Of a DNA stretch of 64,000 nt, positions 12,054-23,390 are shown in pieces; position 1 is the stretch's first letter, and each line of letters opens with the position of its first letter. The notes under the pieces were generated by a model. That model saw only the letters and a program-made list of their open reading frames with translations. It was not told where the DNA came from and made no database searches. The DNA is taken from positions 18,402,471-18,466,470 of the forward strand of contig CM119269.1 of assembly GCA_051294375.1 (NCBI GenBank), given 5' to 3'. Position numbers and translations under genes: made by a program. The DNA is from Paraspadella gotoi. Lineage: Eukaryota > Chaetognatha.

Positions 12054-12214
12054 GTAAGTTTAAGTCGTGATTCGACGAAGGAAGGACGATGATAAGATAG
12101 AGAAGGTGAGCGTCGGTTGGGTCAGTGACTCAGCTGGGTAAGTTCATTAATGCGCTTCGTCAGGTGAAGGCGGAGAGAGAGTGAGTAAATTGCAGCTGGG
12201 ATGTAATTAATTAT

Positions 12215-12317
<103 letters not shown>

Positions 12318-12404
12318 TTCCCGTCTTAACGAGATAATTGCGCGATAATAGCGACGCTTTATTTCCGATTTTTTCCAGTTGAACTCACAGTTCGATGTTC
12401 TTTT

Positions 12405-12481
12405 TTTTCGTTGTCGTCGTCGTCGTCGTCGTCGTTTTCGTCCTCGTCGTCGACATTTACTTCAGCGTCGTCATAAATCGT
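12405..12481. repeat. CGT-rich trinucleotide tract
   Basis: A run of GTC/CGT triplets, mostly TCGTCGTCG, with a few interruptions. The valine- or arginine-rich ORFs over it are translations of the repeat and not genes. Confidence 0.8.
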
Positions 12482-12611
12482 CATTTTCTTTGTCGTTATT
12501 CCGATGCATCATTGCATTCAGTGTTATCTCCGTGGCTTGGCAGTTTCAGCGGGAAAATAACTTCCAAGCAAGGTTCGTAAATAATAAAATAATAAATAAA
12601 TAATATAATCT

Positions 12612-12790
12612 AGGAGTGAATAAACGAGACTGTGAGAGAGTCTTGATTGAAAGCTTGAAGGGACCCGCTATGTCATTATCTTGTGAGAGTGTTGGAGACC
12701 TTAAACCATCAAAGCCTGTCCAAAGTCGGGGGCAAAATAGCTTGTTTATTAAATGAATGGATAATTTTTATATTGGTTGTACCAATTTCA
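12612..12790 (-). repeat. Dispersed short element B (longest copy)
   Basis: About 180 bases, beginning GAGTGAATAAACGAGACTGT and ending with the reverse complement of GGTACAACCAATATAAAAAT. The AATAAATAAGCTAT-like box and the CCCTGACTTTGGAC-like box lie between. Parts recur at 40632-40690, 49372-49500, 50876-51000, 51545-51660 and 59231-59302 in different flanks. No ORF and no terminal inverted repeat were seen. It is probably a short non-autonomous element, some copies of which lie in introns of the PLXDC-like gene. Confidence 0.65.
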
Positions 12791-12801
12791 TATAACGCAT
12801 A

Positions 12802-12890
12802 ATATCGTCTTCTTAATCGTCGTCGTCGCCGTCGTCGTTAGATATCGTCTTCTTAATCGTCGTCGTCGCCGTCGTCGTTAGATATCGTCT
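12802..12890. repeat. Tandem repeat, 40-bp unit
   Basis: Two complete 40-base units starting ATATCGTCTTCTTAATCGTC, rich in CGTCGT, followed by a partial third. A further CGT tract follows at 12935-12965. Confidence 0.85.
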
Positions 12891-13074
12891 TCATCGTAAT
12901 TTAAGCTTTAAGTTTGTTCACTTTGTTTCTGTTTGTCGTCGTCGTCGTCGTCGTCGTTGTCGTCGCTTCATTCTGTCGTTTCTCATTCATTTCTTATCTT
13001 GACAAAGAAATTTAGATGAGTGACATCTTTTTGTTAATTGCGTTTCTGCCGACGAAAAATCTCCCGAGAAGACT

Positions 13075-13483
13075 TTAGCCAGTGAAGCATGAATAAATTT
13101 TTCACTTATATTAAACCGTTTCGGCTATTGATAAACGATCCGTAACGTCCGCGATTTCAAACAAAATCAAATTTTGTCTCTACCAAAATTCCTCAATCCA
13201 GTCAAACATCCTTTCAATATACTTTGCTTCACCCTACTCCCCATCGCGTATTGTCAAGCGCCCCTACCCTGATGCCGCGCGCTCCCATGCCGTTCGCCAA
13301 TGCCGCACCAATGCCGCGCCTCGCATTCGATGCTTCAACGAGCGATCAACAAAGGAAAGAGATTTCAGTCATCCCTTAGCTTCGCGCTGGAACATTTCTT
13401 ATTATTTATTGTCTTACTCGCTCTTCCTCTCTGATCTCGCGATGTCTATCTTATTGGGCCTCTCTCTCTCTCTCTCTCTTCTC

Positions 13484-13525
<42 letters not shown>

Positions 13526-15328
13526 CCCTCTTTGTTTTTTTCTCTTCGGAAACTTTGTCACGTCGTTTCACGCGCTCGTACCGTGCGTCTTTTGCGTTAC
13601 CCCGCCTCCTCCTCTTCTCCTTTCTTCTCCTTCCTCACTCTCCTCCTTCCTCCTCCCTCATCTTTCTTTTTCCTCTTCACTCCTTCCGCGTTTTTTTTCT
13701 CGGTTCAAAGGATTTTTTTTCCTTCTCTGCTCCATTTTTCATCGGGTTCTTGTCTTCGTCGCTTCATATTTATTTCTCTTATTCTTCTTCTTCTTTTCTC
13801 ATCGTGCTCTTCATTTTCTCCTGTTTTTTTTTTCATCTTTCATTTTCATATTGCGTCAACGTTTCTCCTTATTCTTCTTCTTTTATTTCCTCTATTCTCC
13901 TCTTCTTGTTCTTTTTTTTATCTTTTCTTCGTTCGTCTTTCTCCTGATCTTCCTTCCCATTTTTGACTTCATCTCTCTCCTTTTCCTTTTTCTCACTTCT
14001 AAATCTTTAATGTCTTTTTGTTCTCTTTAATCTTCTTAGCGCCGACTGAAATGACGTCTTAATTTTTATTTATATTTCCAGTCTTCTCAGCCTACTTTAA
14101 CCCCTTTTCCTCATTTAAATTTACAAGTAATATATTCATTATAGTACTCGTGTTCAACTTTAAGATTCCTTTCCTCCATTTTTCTTACCTTCATCGTCAT
14201 CTTCTCCATTATATTCTTCCCTATCAACGAATCATCCTTCCTCTTTTCCTGTTATCTTTCAACTTCTCCTTTCCGACTCATCAATCATCGTAATTGTCTT
14301 CATTTCATCTTCTGTTCTTCATTTCATCTTGCTATGTTCTTTATTTTGTCGTCTTTCCTTCGTTCATCTTCTTCTCGCTTTCTCTCCGTTCTTGTTAATA
14401 TTAGGTTTCTTTTCCTTGTCCTACCCTCCATCCTCCTTGCCTCTCTCCCGCCCAGCTCTACATTCTGAGTCATCTACTCTCTTCCTTTCGAGAATCTTGA
14501 ACGCGTCAACAGTCACCGCTGTTTCGCCTTACTCACACCTGCCACTGTGCTCGCTTGCGATTTTTATCATACAACTCATTGCCACATCTATTTTTGACGT
14601 ATCGTACAATGTTTAATACATTTGTCATACAATTTAGATTCTTTCTTCAGTATCTTGAGAAATCTCTAATCACGACCAAAAAACGCCGACGATCAGCAAC
14701 AACTAAAACAAACAGTTACAACTGTTACTTTGATCACCCTTTAAAATAATAATAACGTTATCATAAACCAACCTTCTATCGCCCCGCTTTCACTTGCGTT
14801 TTAAAACATTTTTTGTTTGGCGTCTCGAATAACGCGTGTCGAGAAATCCTGATGTACTTTATTTTTATTTTTAAGTCGTAATCTGCAATTTTTAGGGAAA
14901 AAAACTTCAAAAAATTGTTTTGTACAAATATTTCCGTATTCAACTTAACTTCAATTTATTTGTCATAGATTTTTTTGGAAACGTCAAACTATAATTTTTT
15001 TTTTTGCTTTTGTGAAAATGTACGTAAAATAAATAAAAGTTGTCCAGTAGTCGAAGACTTTCTAGCAAAGTTAACTGATTTACTTTCTTTATATGCCATA
15101 AAATTTTCTAGGTGTCAAAGAATTCAAATTTGTTCTACTTCATTTTCCCTTTGTTTACAATTGTTTTTTGCTCCGAACGTTTTTTGGTTTAAGTGTTCTT
15201 CTCTGCAGTCTGCCGTCAGTTGTTATTTTATCTCTCTCTCTACTCTCTCTTCTCTCTCTCTCTCTCTCTCTTCGTCTCTCTCTTCTCTCTATCTGTCATC
15301 TGTCTCTCTCTCCCTTCTCTCTCTCTCC

Positions 15329-15371
<43 letters not shown>

Positions 15372-15472
15372 CTAATTCGGCATTCTCATTTTCCCGTTTT
15401 TAGCAGCTAATTTTTCTTCTTGTGGTCCTGTTTATTCCCTTATCTAATCACACCTATTTCTTTCCTCCTTGG

Positions 15473-15542
<70 letters not shown>

Positions 15543-15640
15543 TGCTCTCCTCTCTCTCTCTCTCAAATTTCCTCTCGTCAATTTATTCCAACATTAGTTG
15601 TTCTTCTGTTCTCCCGCAGATCTTACTTCCTTCCATTAAC
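13075..15640. repeat. Noisy inverted copy of 3.16-5.73 kb
   Basis: The segment reads as the reverse complement of about 3160-5725 (and of the 8.7-11.3 kb copy) with frequent single-base insertions, deletions and shortened microsatellites. Landmarks include AGCCAGTGAAGCATGAATAA at 13075, pairing with 5.70-5.72 kb, and the CCCGCAGATCTTACTTCC block near 15616, pairing with 3.17-3.19 kb. The indel-dominated difference looks like uncorrected long-read sequence. Plus-strand ORFs of 130-185 aa here are S/F/L-rich pyrimidine-tract translations and are not genes. Confidence 0.85.
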
Positions 15641-15694
15641 CTTTATTTCCTTTTTTTTCTCTTCCTCTTTTCTTTCTTTTCTTCCGTTTATTTT

Positions 15695-15747
<53 letters not shown>

Positions 15748-15824
15748 TCTTTCTTTCTTTCTTTTTTTTTTTTTACTTGTTTTTTTTTTCTTTCTCATTC
15801 CTTCTCCTCTTCTCTCTCTTCTCT

Positions 15825-15909
<85 letters not shown>

Positions 15910-16143
15910 GTCTCCTTTCTCCTCTCTCTCTCTCTCTTCTCCTCCTCTTTCTCTGTCTTCCTTTTGTCTTTCCTGTTCCCTCTTTCTGTTCTCCGTTTCT
16001 GTCTCTTGTCTATCTGTTCTCTCTCTCTCTCCTCTCTTCATCCTCTCTGTTCTTTCATTTATTAGAGAACCACCTCAGACAATATTTTTTTTTTATAAAC
16101 GCGCGATAATTATTCGATGTTATCTGGCCCCAAAAAAAAAAAT
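15641..16143. repeat. CT- and TTTC-rich low-complexity block
   Basis: This is made of (TTTC)n at about 15695-15770 and a CT array of about 80 bases at 15828-15902, then CT-rich interrupted sequence. The 274-aa and 229-aa open frames across it consist almost entirely of S, L and F and are repeat translations. It ends at a 25-N gap. Confidence 0.9.
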
Positions 16144-16168
16144 NNNNNNNNNNNNNNNNNNNNNNNNN
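16144..16168. other. Assembly gap (25 N)
   Basis: A 25-N placeholder between a TTTC-rich block on the left and an AAAG array (16169-16202) on the right, consistent with a join inside a microsatellite. Confidence 0.95.
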
Positions 16169-16202
<34 letters not shown>

Positions 16203-16203
<1 letters not shown>

Positions 16204-17624
16204 CATACAGAGACAGAGACAGAGAGAGAATCTCCAGAAATCCTGAGGCGACGAATTGGCGGTGAGTTAATCTCGTTTCCGGAGAATCAAAGGGAATCGA
16301 TTTCTCTGACGAGGATTCCATTTTGCAGAAATTATTTGGTAATTTTTTTTAACATTCATTATTCGAATTCGATATTTATTCATTAAACAGAGATTTCTTA
16401 TATAGGCCGGTTAATTTATGAATGTGTTTGTCATTAACTCCAATTATCCAAATTCGAAGTCAATCAATCAAGAATTGATTTTTTTCATTAAATGTATTTT
16501 CGTTCAATTTCCTTTTATACTTCGGCCTTCCAATCTTCTTTCCTTGACTTCCCCTCATCTAACTTTTCTCCATAATATTCCTTCGTGATTTCCCATTCAT
16601 CCGCTTTTATTCATTCTCCATCAATATTTCCATTGCGCATCGATTCTCCTTTTCTTGTATAAAGTTCATTTTCCATCTTATTTTCCATCGCTTACTCACA
16701 TCCTTCATCGACGATGTCTCAATCTTTCCTAAACCATTGATGCCATCCCTATCGTCCCACTGGTGCCAAAGGAATCCATTGTTTTGGCTGATGACTTTCT
16801 CTTTTTTTTTCCGCCGAGGGTCGAAAATCATCATCTCTCGCTCACTCACGAGAGAAACGTTGGGGGGGGAGGGTAAGGGGCCGAAGGGGGGGGCGAGAGA
16901 TTTGCATCGACGCGCAAGAAATCCCGTTGGAACGCATGGGAATTACGTTGGTTGAGCGAATGAGGTTTTCGTTTGTCTGCCAGAAATCCCGTTGGAGCGC
17001 ATAGGATCTGGAATTATGTCCGTTTAGCGCATGAGGTATGCGCAGGAGCACTAAAAAATTTTATGGTTGAGGCGCACTGCACAATTCACATTGCGTATTG
17101 AAATCAATTAAAATCAATGGTTGAGCAAACCGTAGCAAATCGTAGCAAAGCTGCGCTATGTCTTCACAGAATGGCATGATAGATAACTCTATCGTGAAAA
17201 AAACCCATATAAATAACAGAAATAAACAAAGAAAAAGAAAAATAACGACGTCCTTCTCGTGACTGTCATTTTCGGGGATTGTTCCTCGGTCCGCATCGAG
17301 ACTCTTTTTCCATTTTTGAAATAAGAATATCGAAAAAACTTCTTCGTCGACGTCGAAAACATTTCGCGTTTTCGTATCGAAAATCGAATCAATAAACATC
17401 AAAGATGGCGGAAGGACGAAGGGGCGTCGGGCGGCGTCGGGCGGCGTCGGGCGGCGTCACTCGCCGTCCGTTATATTAAATCCCGACGCATTTACTATTC
17501 CTATTTTTCTTGACTCTTTTACATTTATTTTTTTACAATACTTAATCTTATACGACTTGATATTTAATTCGTTTTTACACTTCTCGTAAATCGATAATCT
17601 TGTTTTCTTCTATACTTTGTCTCC
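16203..17624. other. Mostly single-copy sequence, no recognised gene
   Basis: This is one of the few stretches without an obvious duplicate elsewhere in the window. ORFs here are at most 113 aa and resemble nothing I know. Visible items are two imperfect copies of an AAATCCCGTTGGARCGCAT motif at 16918-17005, a G-rich run at 16861-16895, a GGCGTCGGGC tandem repeat at 17422-17456, and an AAAGATGGCGGAAG motif at 17400-17413. Confidence 0.6.
17400..17456 (+). promoter_or_regulatory. Possible YY1-like motif beside GC-rich tandem repeat
   Basis: AAAGATGGCGGAAG resembles the AAGATGGCGG core bound by YY1 in animal promoters. It is followed within 10 bases by three copies of the decamer GGCGTCGGGC. 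No adjacent first exon could be identified, so a promoter role is speculative. Confidence 0.2.
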
Positions 17625-18985
17625 CTTTTCCGGGAAGCCAGCAGGACATTCCAACAGGCGCCCACCCAGTCATGCCGCGGCGAAGGGTGCCCTGTTTCAT
17701 CGTGGAGCCATCTCCCCATATTTGCCTGGGTTCTTTCGGCCTCTTTGAAAAGCCTGTAAGGGTCTCAACCAATCAGTCAGGGACGCAGATCCGCCAGATC
17801 CAGTCTCGCAACTTCACCAACCAGAAAAACGCGCTCCGTGAAAAACCTTTCATCGCTATCATAAATGCAAATTCCTAATATTGTGGTGAATTGACGCATT
17901 GTACGCATCCGATCAGGTTCGATGCAATCCTCAGTCAATATAAGACGGCAAGCTGGTAGAAAAAAAAGGCATTTAGCCTGTGGATAAGGCGCTAAGTGGG
18001 CTGAAGAATACTATCACTAAATCTTTGCCAATCCTCGCCAGTCAACAGACGGGTCCCTTGGCTTGAACACCAGTCAAGTACAACCATGTCATACGCTCGG
18101 CATAGGAGTTTTAAACTCTTACTGTAATATTTGTGAAGCGTCCATCAACTTATTCTGAAAAAGTAACGGCCGCATCAAAAAGCGGTTCATTCATTTCGGC
18201 TCTAGCAATTCTAATCGTGCCTGCGGCGCCATCTCATCAGCGCCACGTCACGATTTCCTCTCAGTGGCGCCGGGACCTTTCAGCAGTTGTTTCGCAACCG
18301 TAATTTTTTTTTTATTTCCGTTCAGAAGGAATTGAAAAAAAAAAAAAAAAAAAAAACCGGAAATTAAGAAGCCGATTGGAAAAGGAATTGGGAGCGGGAG
18401 AAATGCGGATTTGGAAACACGGATCAAAGTACTGCGAGGATGCGGATATCCAGAACTTATTATCATCAAAAATTTTGTTCTAATGATTGTAATAGTAAAT
18501 AATAATAAATAACCAACGTGTGACAATTTTATCATAAAAAATGATACTAACAAAAAAAATAATTTTGCTTTACAAAGATGCATGGCCGTATCTCAGATTC
18601 GTTTCTTGATTTAATTTCTGTTATTTTTATTCATTCTGCCATTTACTATTTTATTTATTAATCAATTTTTATTTATTATATTTATTTTATAAAGGTAATG
18701 TAGCAGAATATTTGTGGTTCATTTCAAATTGAGATTGAAGTTCTTCAAATGAGTTCAATCAATTTACATATTGTAGCAATTTTAGACCATTTTTAATATC
18801 TTTGTGGTAGGGTTTCATAATAGTCTTAATTCTAACGGTTTCATTCATTGAATTCACGGATGATTGATTCGTTTATTCATTTTTAATCATTCAATTGATA
18901 AAGTTTATTTATTGTATTTGTTTACAAATTTATATAATTAATCTTTCGTTAGATCTCAATATGGATACTCGATCATTCATCAAAC

Positions 18986-18990
18986 ATCAT

Positions 18991-19021
<31 letters not shown>

Positions 19022-19045
19022 ATCGATCACATCATCATCATCATC
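18986..19045. repeat. (ATC)n microsatellite
   Basis: CATCATCATC-type trinucleotide array with one interruption (AATCGATC). The corresponding arrays are longer and purer at 33676-33747, and noisy around 38400-38485. Confidence 0.9.
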
Positions 19046-19479
19046 TCCTTCGAATGCCATGACCTGACTGTGGCACGAAGTCTTTGGTAGGTCGAAGATG
19101 ATGTTCCCCCCCTTTGAGCGCAGGGTGACCTTGAAAGTAAAGGCTTATTGAAATTCCCGGGAAGGCTTTTCTCGGAGTCTTCTCGTCATCTTCCCGTTTT
19201 CGGGGAGTAGACCGCTGGGAGGGAAGGGCGGAGGGAGCGGGGGAGGAGGTGGAGGAAGAGGAGGAGGAGAAGAGGCGTTTGACGCTGGGTTCGGTGGGCG
19301 AGTCCTCGGAGATTTTTCCTCCTGCGAACGAACCTGGTAATTTAGGGGAGGTGGGAAAAGGGGGGAGAGAAGAAAAGTGTCAGGGGAGTGTTTGGGTGAG
19401 AAAGAAAAGTTTGGAAGAGAAGAGGATGAAGAAAAGGAGAGGAGGTGAAAAAAGATAGAAGAGAGATAGGAATAGAGAG

Positions 19480-19517
<38 letters not shown>

Positions 19518-19662
19518 GAGAAAATCGAGGAATGAGAAAGTGGAGAAAGAGAAACGGTGAGAAGGAAAAAAAATGAGAATTAAAATTTGCATCGAGATGG
19601 AATCTGTTTGGTAGCCAGAGAGAGGAGAAGAGAGAGAGAGGAGAGAGGTCACACGAGAGAGA

Positions 19663-19701
<39 letters not shown>

Positions 19702-19841
19702 AGAGGTAAAAAACAAGAAGAAAGATTACTTTGGGGAAACAAAAAGAACCAAATGCAAAACAACGAAATTAAACGAGAAAAATAAAAAGAGCGAAACAGA
19801 ATTGAAAAAAAATGAGGGATCTTCCATTCATTCTCTCTTCT

Positions 19842-19881
<40 letters not shown>

Positions 19882-20009
19882 TCCTCTCTCTCATCTCTCT
19901 CTCTCTCATCTCTCTCCTCTCTTCTCCTCTCTCTCTCTCCTTCTTTTTCTCTTTGTCTTATCAACAGATTAACCGGACATTCACCTCCTGCTTTTCTCGT
20001 TGTGTTTTT

Positions 20010-20150
20010 AGTTTCGTCGCGAGTACTCGTGGAGGCATTCTATAAGGTTATCTGTGGGTCGGGGTATATCTGTATGTTTATAGTCATAGTCCATAGGTCT
20101 TATTCAACTTACGTTTTAATAATGCATATCATTTGTTAAGACAGAAAAAG
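20010..20150 (+). repeat. Dispersed short element A, diverged copy
   Basis: It contains TCGCGAGTACTCGTGGAG, GTGGGTCGGGGTATATCTGT and then CAACTTACGTT, TAATGCATATCATTTGTTAA and GACAGAAA. The order and spacing of blocks agree with the copy at 397-560, while the GTCTGTC array is reduced and the palindrome is one base off at one end (GCGAGTACTCGT). The flanks are unrelated, which supports an old interspersed family. The same copy is seen in the duplicate at 34680-34805. Confidence 0.65.
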
Positions 20151-21416
20151 CCCTCAATCTAAGAGACTGCTAGCGCGCCTTCAGGAAATCCTAAAACTAT
20201 AAAAAGTAAAAGACGGTAATTTCCGAATGAAGTACGTGTCACAAAATACACAGGCCTTAAGAAAGCCATTGTAGTCATGTAGATATGTCATTCGCGTCAT
20301 ACTCATGTCATGGTCACGAAAAAATACACGTTAAAATAAAGTCATTGCGGCGCAAACAACAACATGGGATAGAACCAATCTTGTTTATTTCTTCTTCGTT
20401 TTTTTCTTGTATTCTTTATCCTCGTTTTTACCCTTTTTTCCCATTCTCCTCTCTTTTATCCCTTCCTTTCCCCTTTCTACTCCCCTCTTCTTCCTCCCTT
20501 TTCCTCATCTCCTCCCAAAGGAAAAGCGATTTTCTACCATGAAAATGGTGAAATGGATTTTTTCGCGAAAACAAAAAAAAAAAAAAAGAAAAAAAGAAAA
20601 AAAAAGTGAAAAATCAATTGAGAAGTTATGAAGACGGATCGGTTTAAACAGGGCGCTCGGCGTGTGGTCCCAGGCGAATGGCAGGCAGTTTTTTTCTTAA
20701 AACAACGGCGGGGAAGAACGGCGCGGAAACTGCGATATCGCCGCAACGGATGGGGGACGATTAAGACGAGGGCCGATGGCATGGAATAGATGCATCGGCC
20801 TCTGTATATATCTCGTGGAAAAGGTACGACAAAGTGGGGTCTACTCGATCTCCAATAATTCGGACGGGCGTCGGATTTTAACCGGCGGCGCAGCTCTTTT
20901 TGCGCCATCGGGAAAGCGTTGCTTCCTCGTGCCGTTTACGCAAATTACAAGTCGTCAGCGAATATGAAAAGAACCGAATCCCGTTTTTTAAGATGACGGC
21001 GATTTTTTTTTGATTGAGACTTATGACCAATGACGACGTCGTAGATGAATGACGAGGCCTTTCTGTTGATGTGGGAACGATGAAGGAAGGAAGGAAGGAA
21101 GGAAGGATTGAACGACGAACGAACGAACGAAACGAAGGATTGAAACGAACGAACGAATTAATTTACCAATGATTGTAAAATTAGAATAAGAATTTGAAAC
21201 AAAATAAAAGAAATTACAAAAGATACCAATGAAGAGAACTACAGACAAACCAACAACCAAAACAAAACGACGAAAAGAACAAGCAAAGAAAAAGAACTAG
21301 TTGTTTCTCTAAAATGTTTTATCTTTTATTAAAAAAAACCTTTGCCATCCGTTCGCGTATGAAATAAAAAGTAACACAATGTAAGAACAGCAGCCGAACT
21401 AGAGAAGGTAACTCAC

Positions 21417-21597
21417 GATTCTCGCCACTCGACGGTGAAATGCGTCCGTTTGTCGAAATATCGAATGAGCGCGTGGGAACTTTGGCTTCGTGTCGAAGTT
21501 GGCCATCAGAGGCGCGATTGTACTGGCGTCGCTGCCACCAGTTGTTGAAGGAAGGTCCCCTGTGTAGATGGAAACCCCCGTCGCTATGGTGATGTTC
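21417..21597 (-). CDS. PLXDC: PLXDC-like exon 5 (nidogen-like domain), copy A
   Basis: The minus strand reads ...AG|GAACATCACCATAGCGACGG at the acceptor and ends at a GTGAGTTA donor. In spliced frame the single leading G completes the AGG codon left by exon 4. The encoded peptide, spread over frames by indels, contains NITIATG, a YTGDLPS block, APLMANFDT and a later stretch matching RYFDNGTA.TVEW of the family. This is the conserved extracellular nidogen-like region of plexin-domain-containing proteins. Copy A has several extra bases relative to 36050-36228, for example in the DNA coding the DNGTA block, so it is not a clean coding sequence. Upstream exons 4, 3 and 2 follow in order on the same strand at 23.4-24.7 kb. 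Confidence 0.8.
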
Positions 21598-21849
21598 CTG
21601 GGGAAATAAAATGGAGGGTGGAGAAGTTTGGTGAAGAGCGGTGAAGAGAGGTAAAGAGAGAAGAGTGAGAGGAGAGAGAGAGAGAGAGAGAGAGACAAGA
21701 CAGACCAAACAAAATGGTAGAGAGAAAGAGCAGTGTGTAAAAGAGATAGACCATAGAGAACAAAGCGCAAAAGACAAAGAAATGTGAGAAGGATCTAAAA
21801 AACATCCTCAGACAGAGAGCGAGATAAACGCGGATCCTGGCCATCGCTC

Positions 21850-22165
21850 GTCAAAGAGCACTCCTGGGGGCGACGGTGATAGACGCGGGTCGACTTTTTC
21901 GGCAGGGGGGTTTGGGAAGTGGGCGAAGGTGGTTTGGGGTGGTGGGTGATTGACGGGGAGTGGCGTGACATGGAGGGAGTGGGGCGGAAGAAGAGAGCGG
22001 GGGCGGGCGCGCTGAGGGGGTCGTGGAATCGCGCAGGGTCGAAGTTTTTTTAGAGGGTAAGGATCGTGGAAAATTGTCCAAGAGGTCAGGGAGAAACGTT
22101 GGGCGAAAATCCCTGATCTCGGCGGCGGCGGCGGCCGGCGGCGGCCGGCGGCGGCGGCGGTGAGT
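21850..22165 (-). other. GC-rich block with CGG repeats in intron 4
   Basis: GC-rich DNA with a GGCGGCGGCGGCCGGCGGCG core at about 22120-22160, repeated in copy B at 36480-36772. A 154-aa minus-strand frame rich in P, R and S covers it. The frame is not conserved between the copies and no family fits. It lies between exons 4 and 5 of the PLXDC-like gene, where the family has no extra domain, so it is probably intronic CpG-rich DNA. An antisense promoter is possible. Confidence 0.35.
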
Positions 22166-22689
22166 GGTGGATTCGGGTGAGGGGTTGGGAATGGGGAGGG
22201 CAGTTTAGAAAATAAAGAGCAGATAGAGAAAGGATACGAAAAAAGCGAAGAAAGGAAAATACATTTTGTCAATACTCACAGTAGAAAGGCCGATGAAAAA
22301 CTAGGAAGAAAGGCATATGAATATATATTAACTGGAGGAAGGAGGAATGGGAGATAGGAAAAAAAAAAAAGGAAAGTAAAGAGAAAGAAAAAAAAATATT
22401 TATTAAATAGGGTTAAAATATAAGGAGTTAAGGGTTATGCGAATGAGGAAAAAAAATAGAAAAAGTGGTAAAGTCCTCATGAAAATCGGGCGGGAAAAGA
22501 CTGTAATATTTGCGAATTCATTTTTCTCTCTTGAAAGATGTAGGATCGTCTTATTATATGAGAAGACAATTTGATTAAAAGCAGAATTCAAAGATAGATT
22601 AGGGCATAACGCCTGAGGTTTTTGTTTTTGTTTTTATTCGAAGGAGTATTCTCCATTTAGATATCAATTAACACCTCGGCCTGACTAAA

Positions 22690-22985
22690 AATCAGATGTC
22701 TGACGTGAAGAAAAAAATCCCGCCACCGATATAACGCCCGTGACGATAGAACTGCCGCGCCTTCTAACCGTCACGAGCTACGCGCCACGAGTCCATAAAA
22801 CGTCGCGGCCTTTTCACGTGGCGTACACTAAAGTCACGCCCTCTCTCGGCCTTTTCGTCTTTCGGCGTCTCCGCCCCTTTTTTTTTTTCCGCGGCGACCG
22901 ACGATTTTTTCGCGCGTCATCGACGATAAACGTCACATTCTCCGTCATATTCGACGTCATTTCGAAGGTTAACGCATTTTTCTTC
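22690..22985. other. CpG-rich intronic cluster of TGACG sites
   Basis: This is the left-arm copy of the CpG-rich tract described at 31670-31950: GC-rich DNA with many CGTCA/TGACG motifs and an FRxRRRR-type shadow ORF. It lies between exons 4 and 5 of the PLXDC-like gene on the minus strand. Confidence 0.4.
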
Positions 22986-23390
22986 CGGCGTCGTTGCGTT
23001 GCTTTGGTAAACGGAAATTGGTAAGCGAGAAAGGGGCAAGTCTTGGCTTTGGGAAAAAAAAAAAAGGCTTTGGGATTGTAGGTCATTGGCGTGTCAATAA
23101 AAGTTTTTTTTTTTCCTGCCCTTTTTATTCTTATGGGAAAAAATGTTCAATAGAAAGTTGATAAAAGAAAATTTTTATTATGGGAAGACAAAGCCCTTTT
23201 AACTTTACTTGCTCTTGGAATCTAAAAATTGGAGAGATTATGTCGCTATAAACTTTTTTTCTATGGTTAGAAAAGATAAACGACTGGCTTATGACTACCA
23301 TTTCAATTCGGTCAGTTTCGTTTGGTTTTGTTTGTTTTGGTTTCGTTCGCTCGTTTTGGTTTTCTCAAAGAACCGAAATTTTTTCCCCAC

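Larger units (their letters stand above)
17625..22282. repeat. Duplicated segment S, copy A
   Basis: This matches 32372-36886 in the same orientation, from GTCTCCCTTTTCCGGGAAGC to CATTTTGTCAATACTCAC. Copy B is about 140 bases shorter, and the two differ by many scattered one- or two-base indels. Content on the minus strand is intron plus exon 5 of the PLXDC-like gene. It also holds an ATC array, GA/CT arrays (19480-19515, 19660-19700, 19843-19940) and dispersed element A. It runs into 22283-27250 without a break, so it probably reflects the true order exons 2-5 on the minus strand. Confidence 0.85.

Noticed and set aside
12379-12603. Candidate missing PLXDC exon 6 (frame ending ENNFQA before a GTTCGT donor)
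   Set aside because: The resemblance to the FTFQATL motif is limited to a few residues and the rest is CGT repeat translation.
15422-16246. 274-aa open frame made almost entirely of S, L and F
   Set aside because: It covers CT and TTTC microsatellites and runs into an N gap. The translation is low complexity with no domain.
17880-18000. tRNA- or SINE-like signals (GGTTCGATGCAATCC resembling a B box; GTGGATAAGGCGCTAAGTGG)
   Set aside because: The order and spacing of A- and B-box-like motifs are wrong and no cloverleaf could be folded by eye.
18960-19045. Regularly spaced ATC repeats considered as a CRISPR-like or satellite array
   Set aside because: This is a simple trinucleotide microsatellite with no spacers, in a eukaryotic context.
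20640-20960. GC-richer stretch with 100-124 aa frames, repeated at 35.28-35.6 kb and 36.9-37.2 kb, considered as the missing PLXDC exon
   Set aside because: No frame in any of the three copies shows the nidogen-like motifs, and frames differ between copies.
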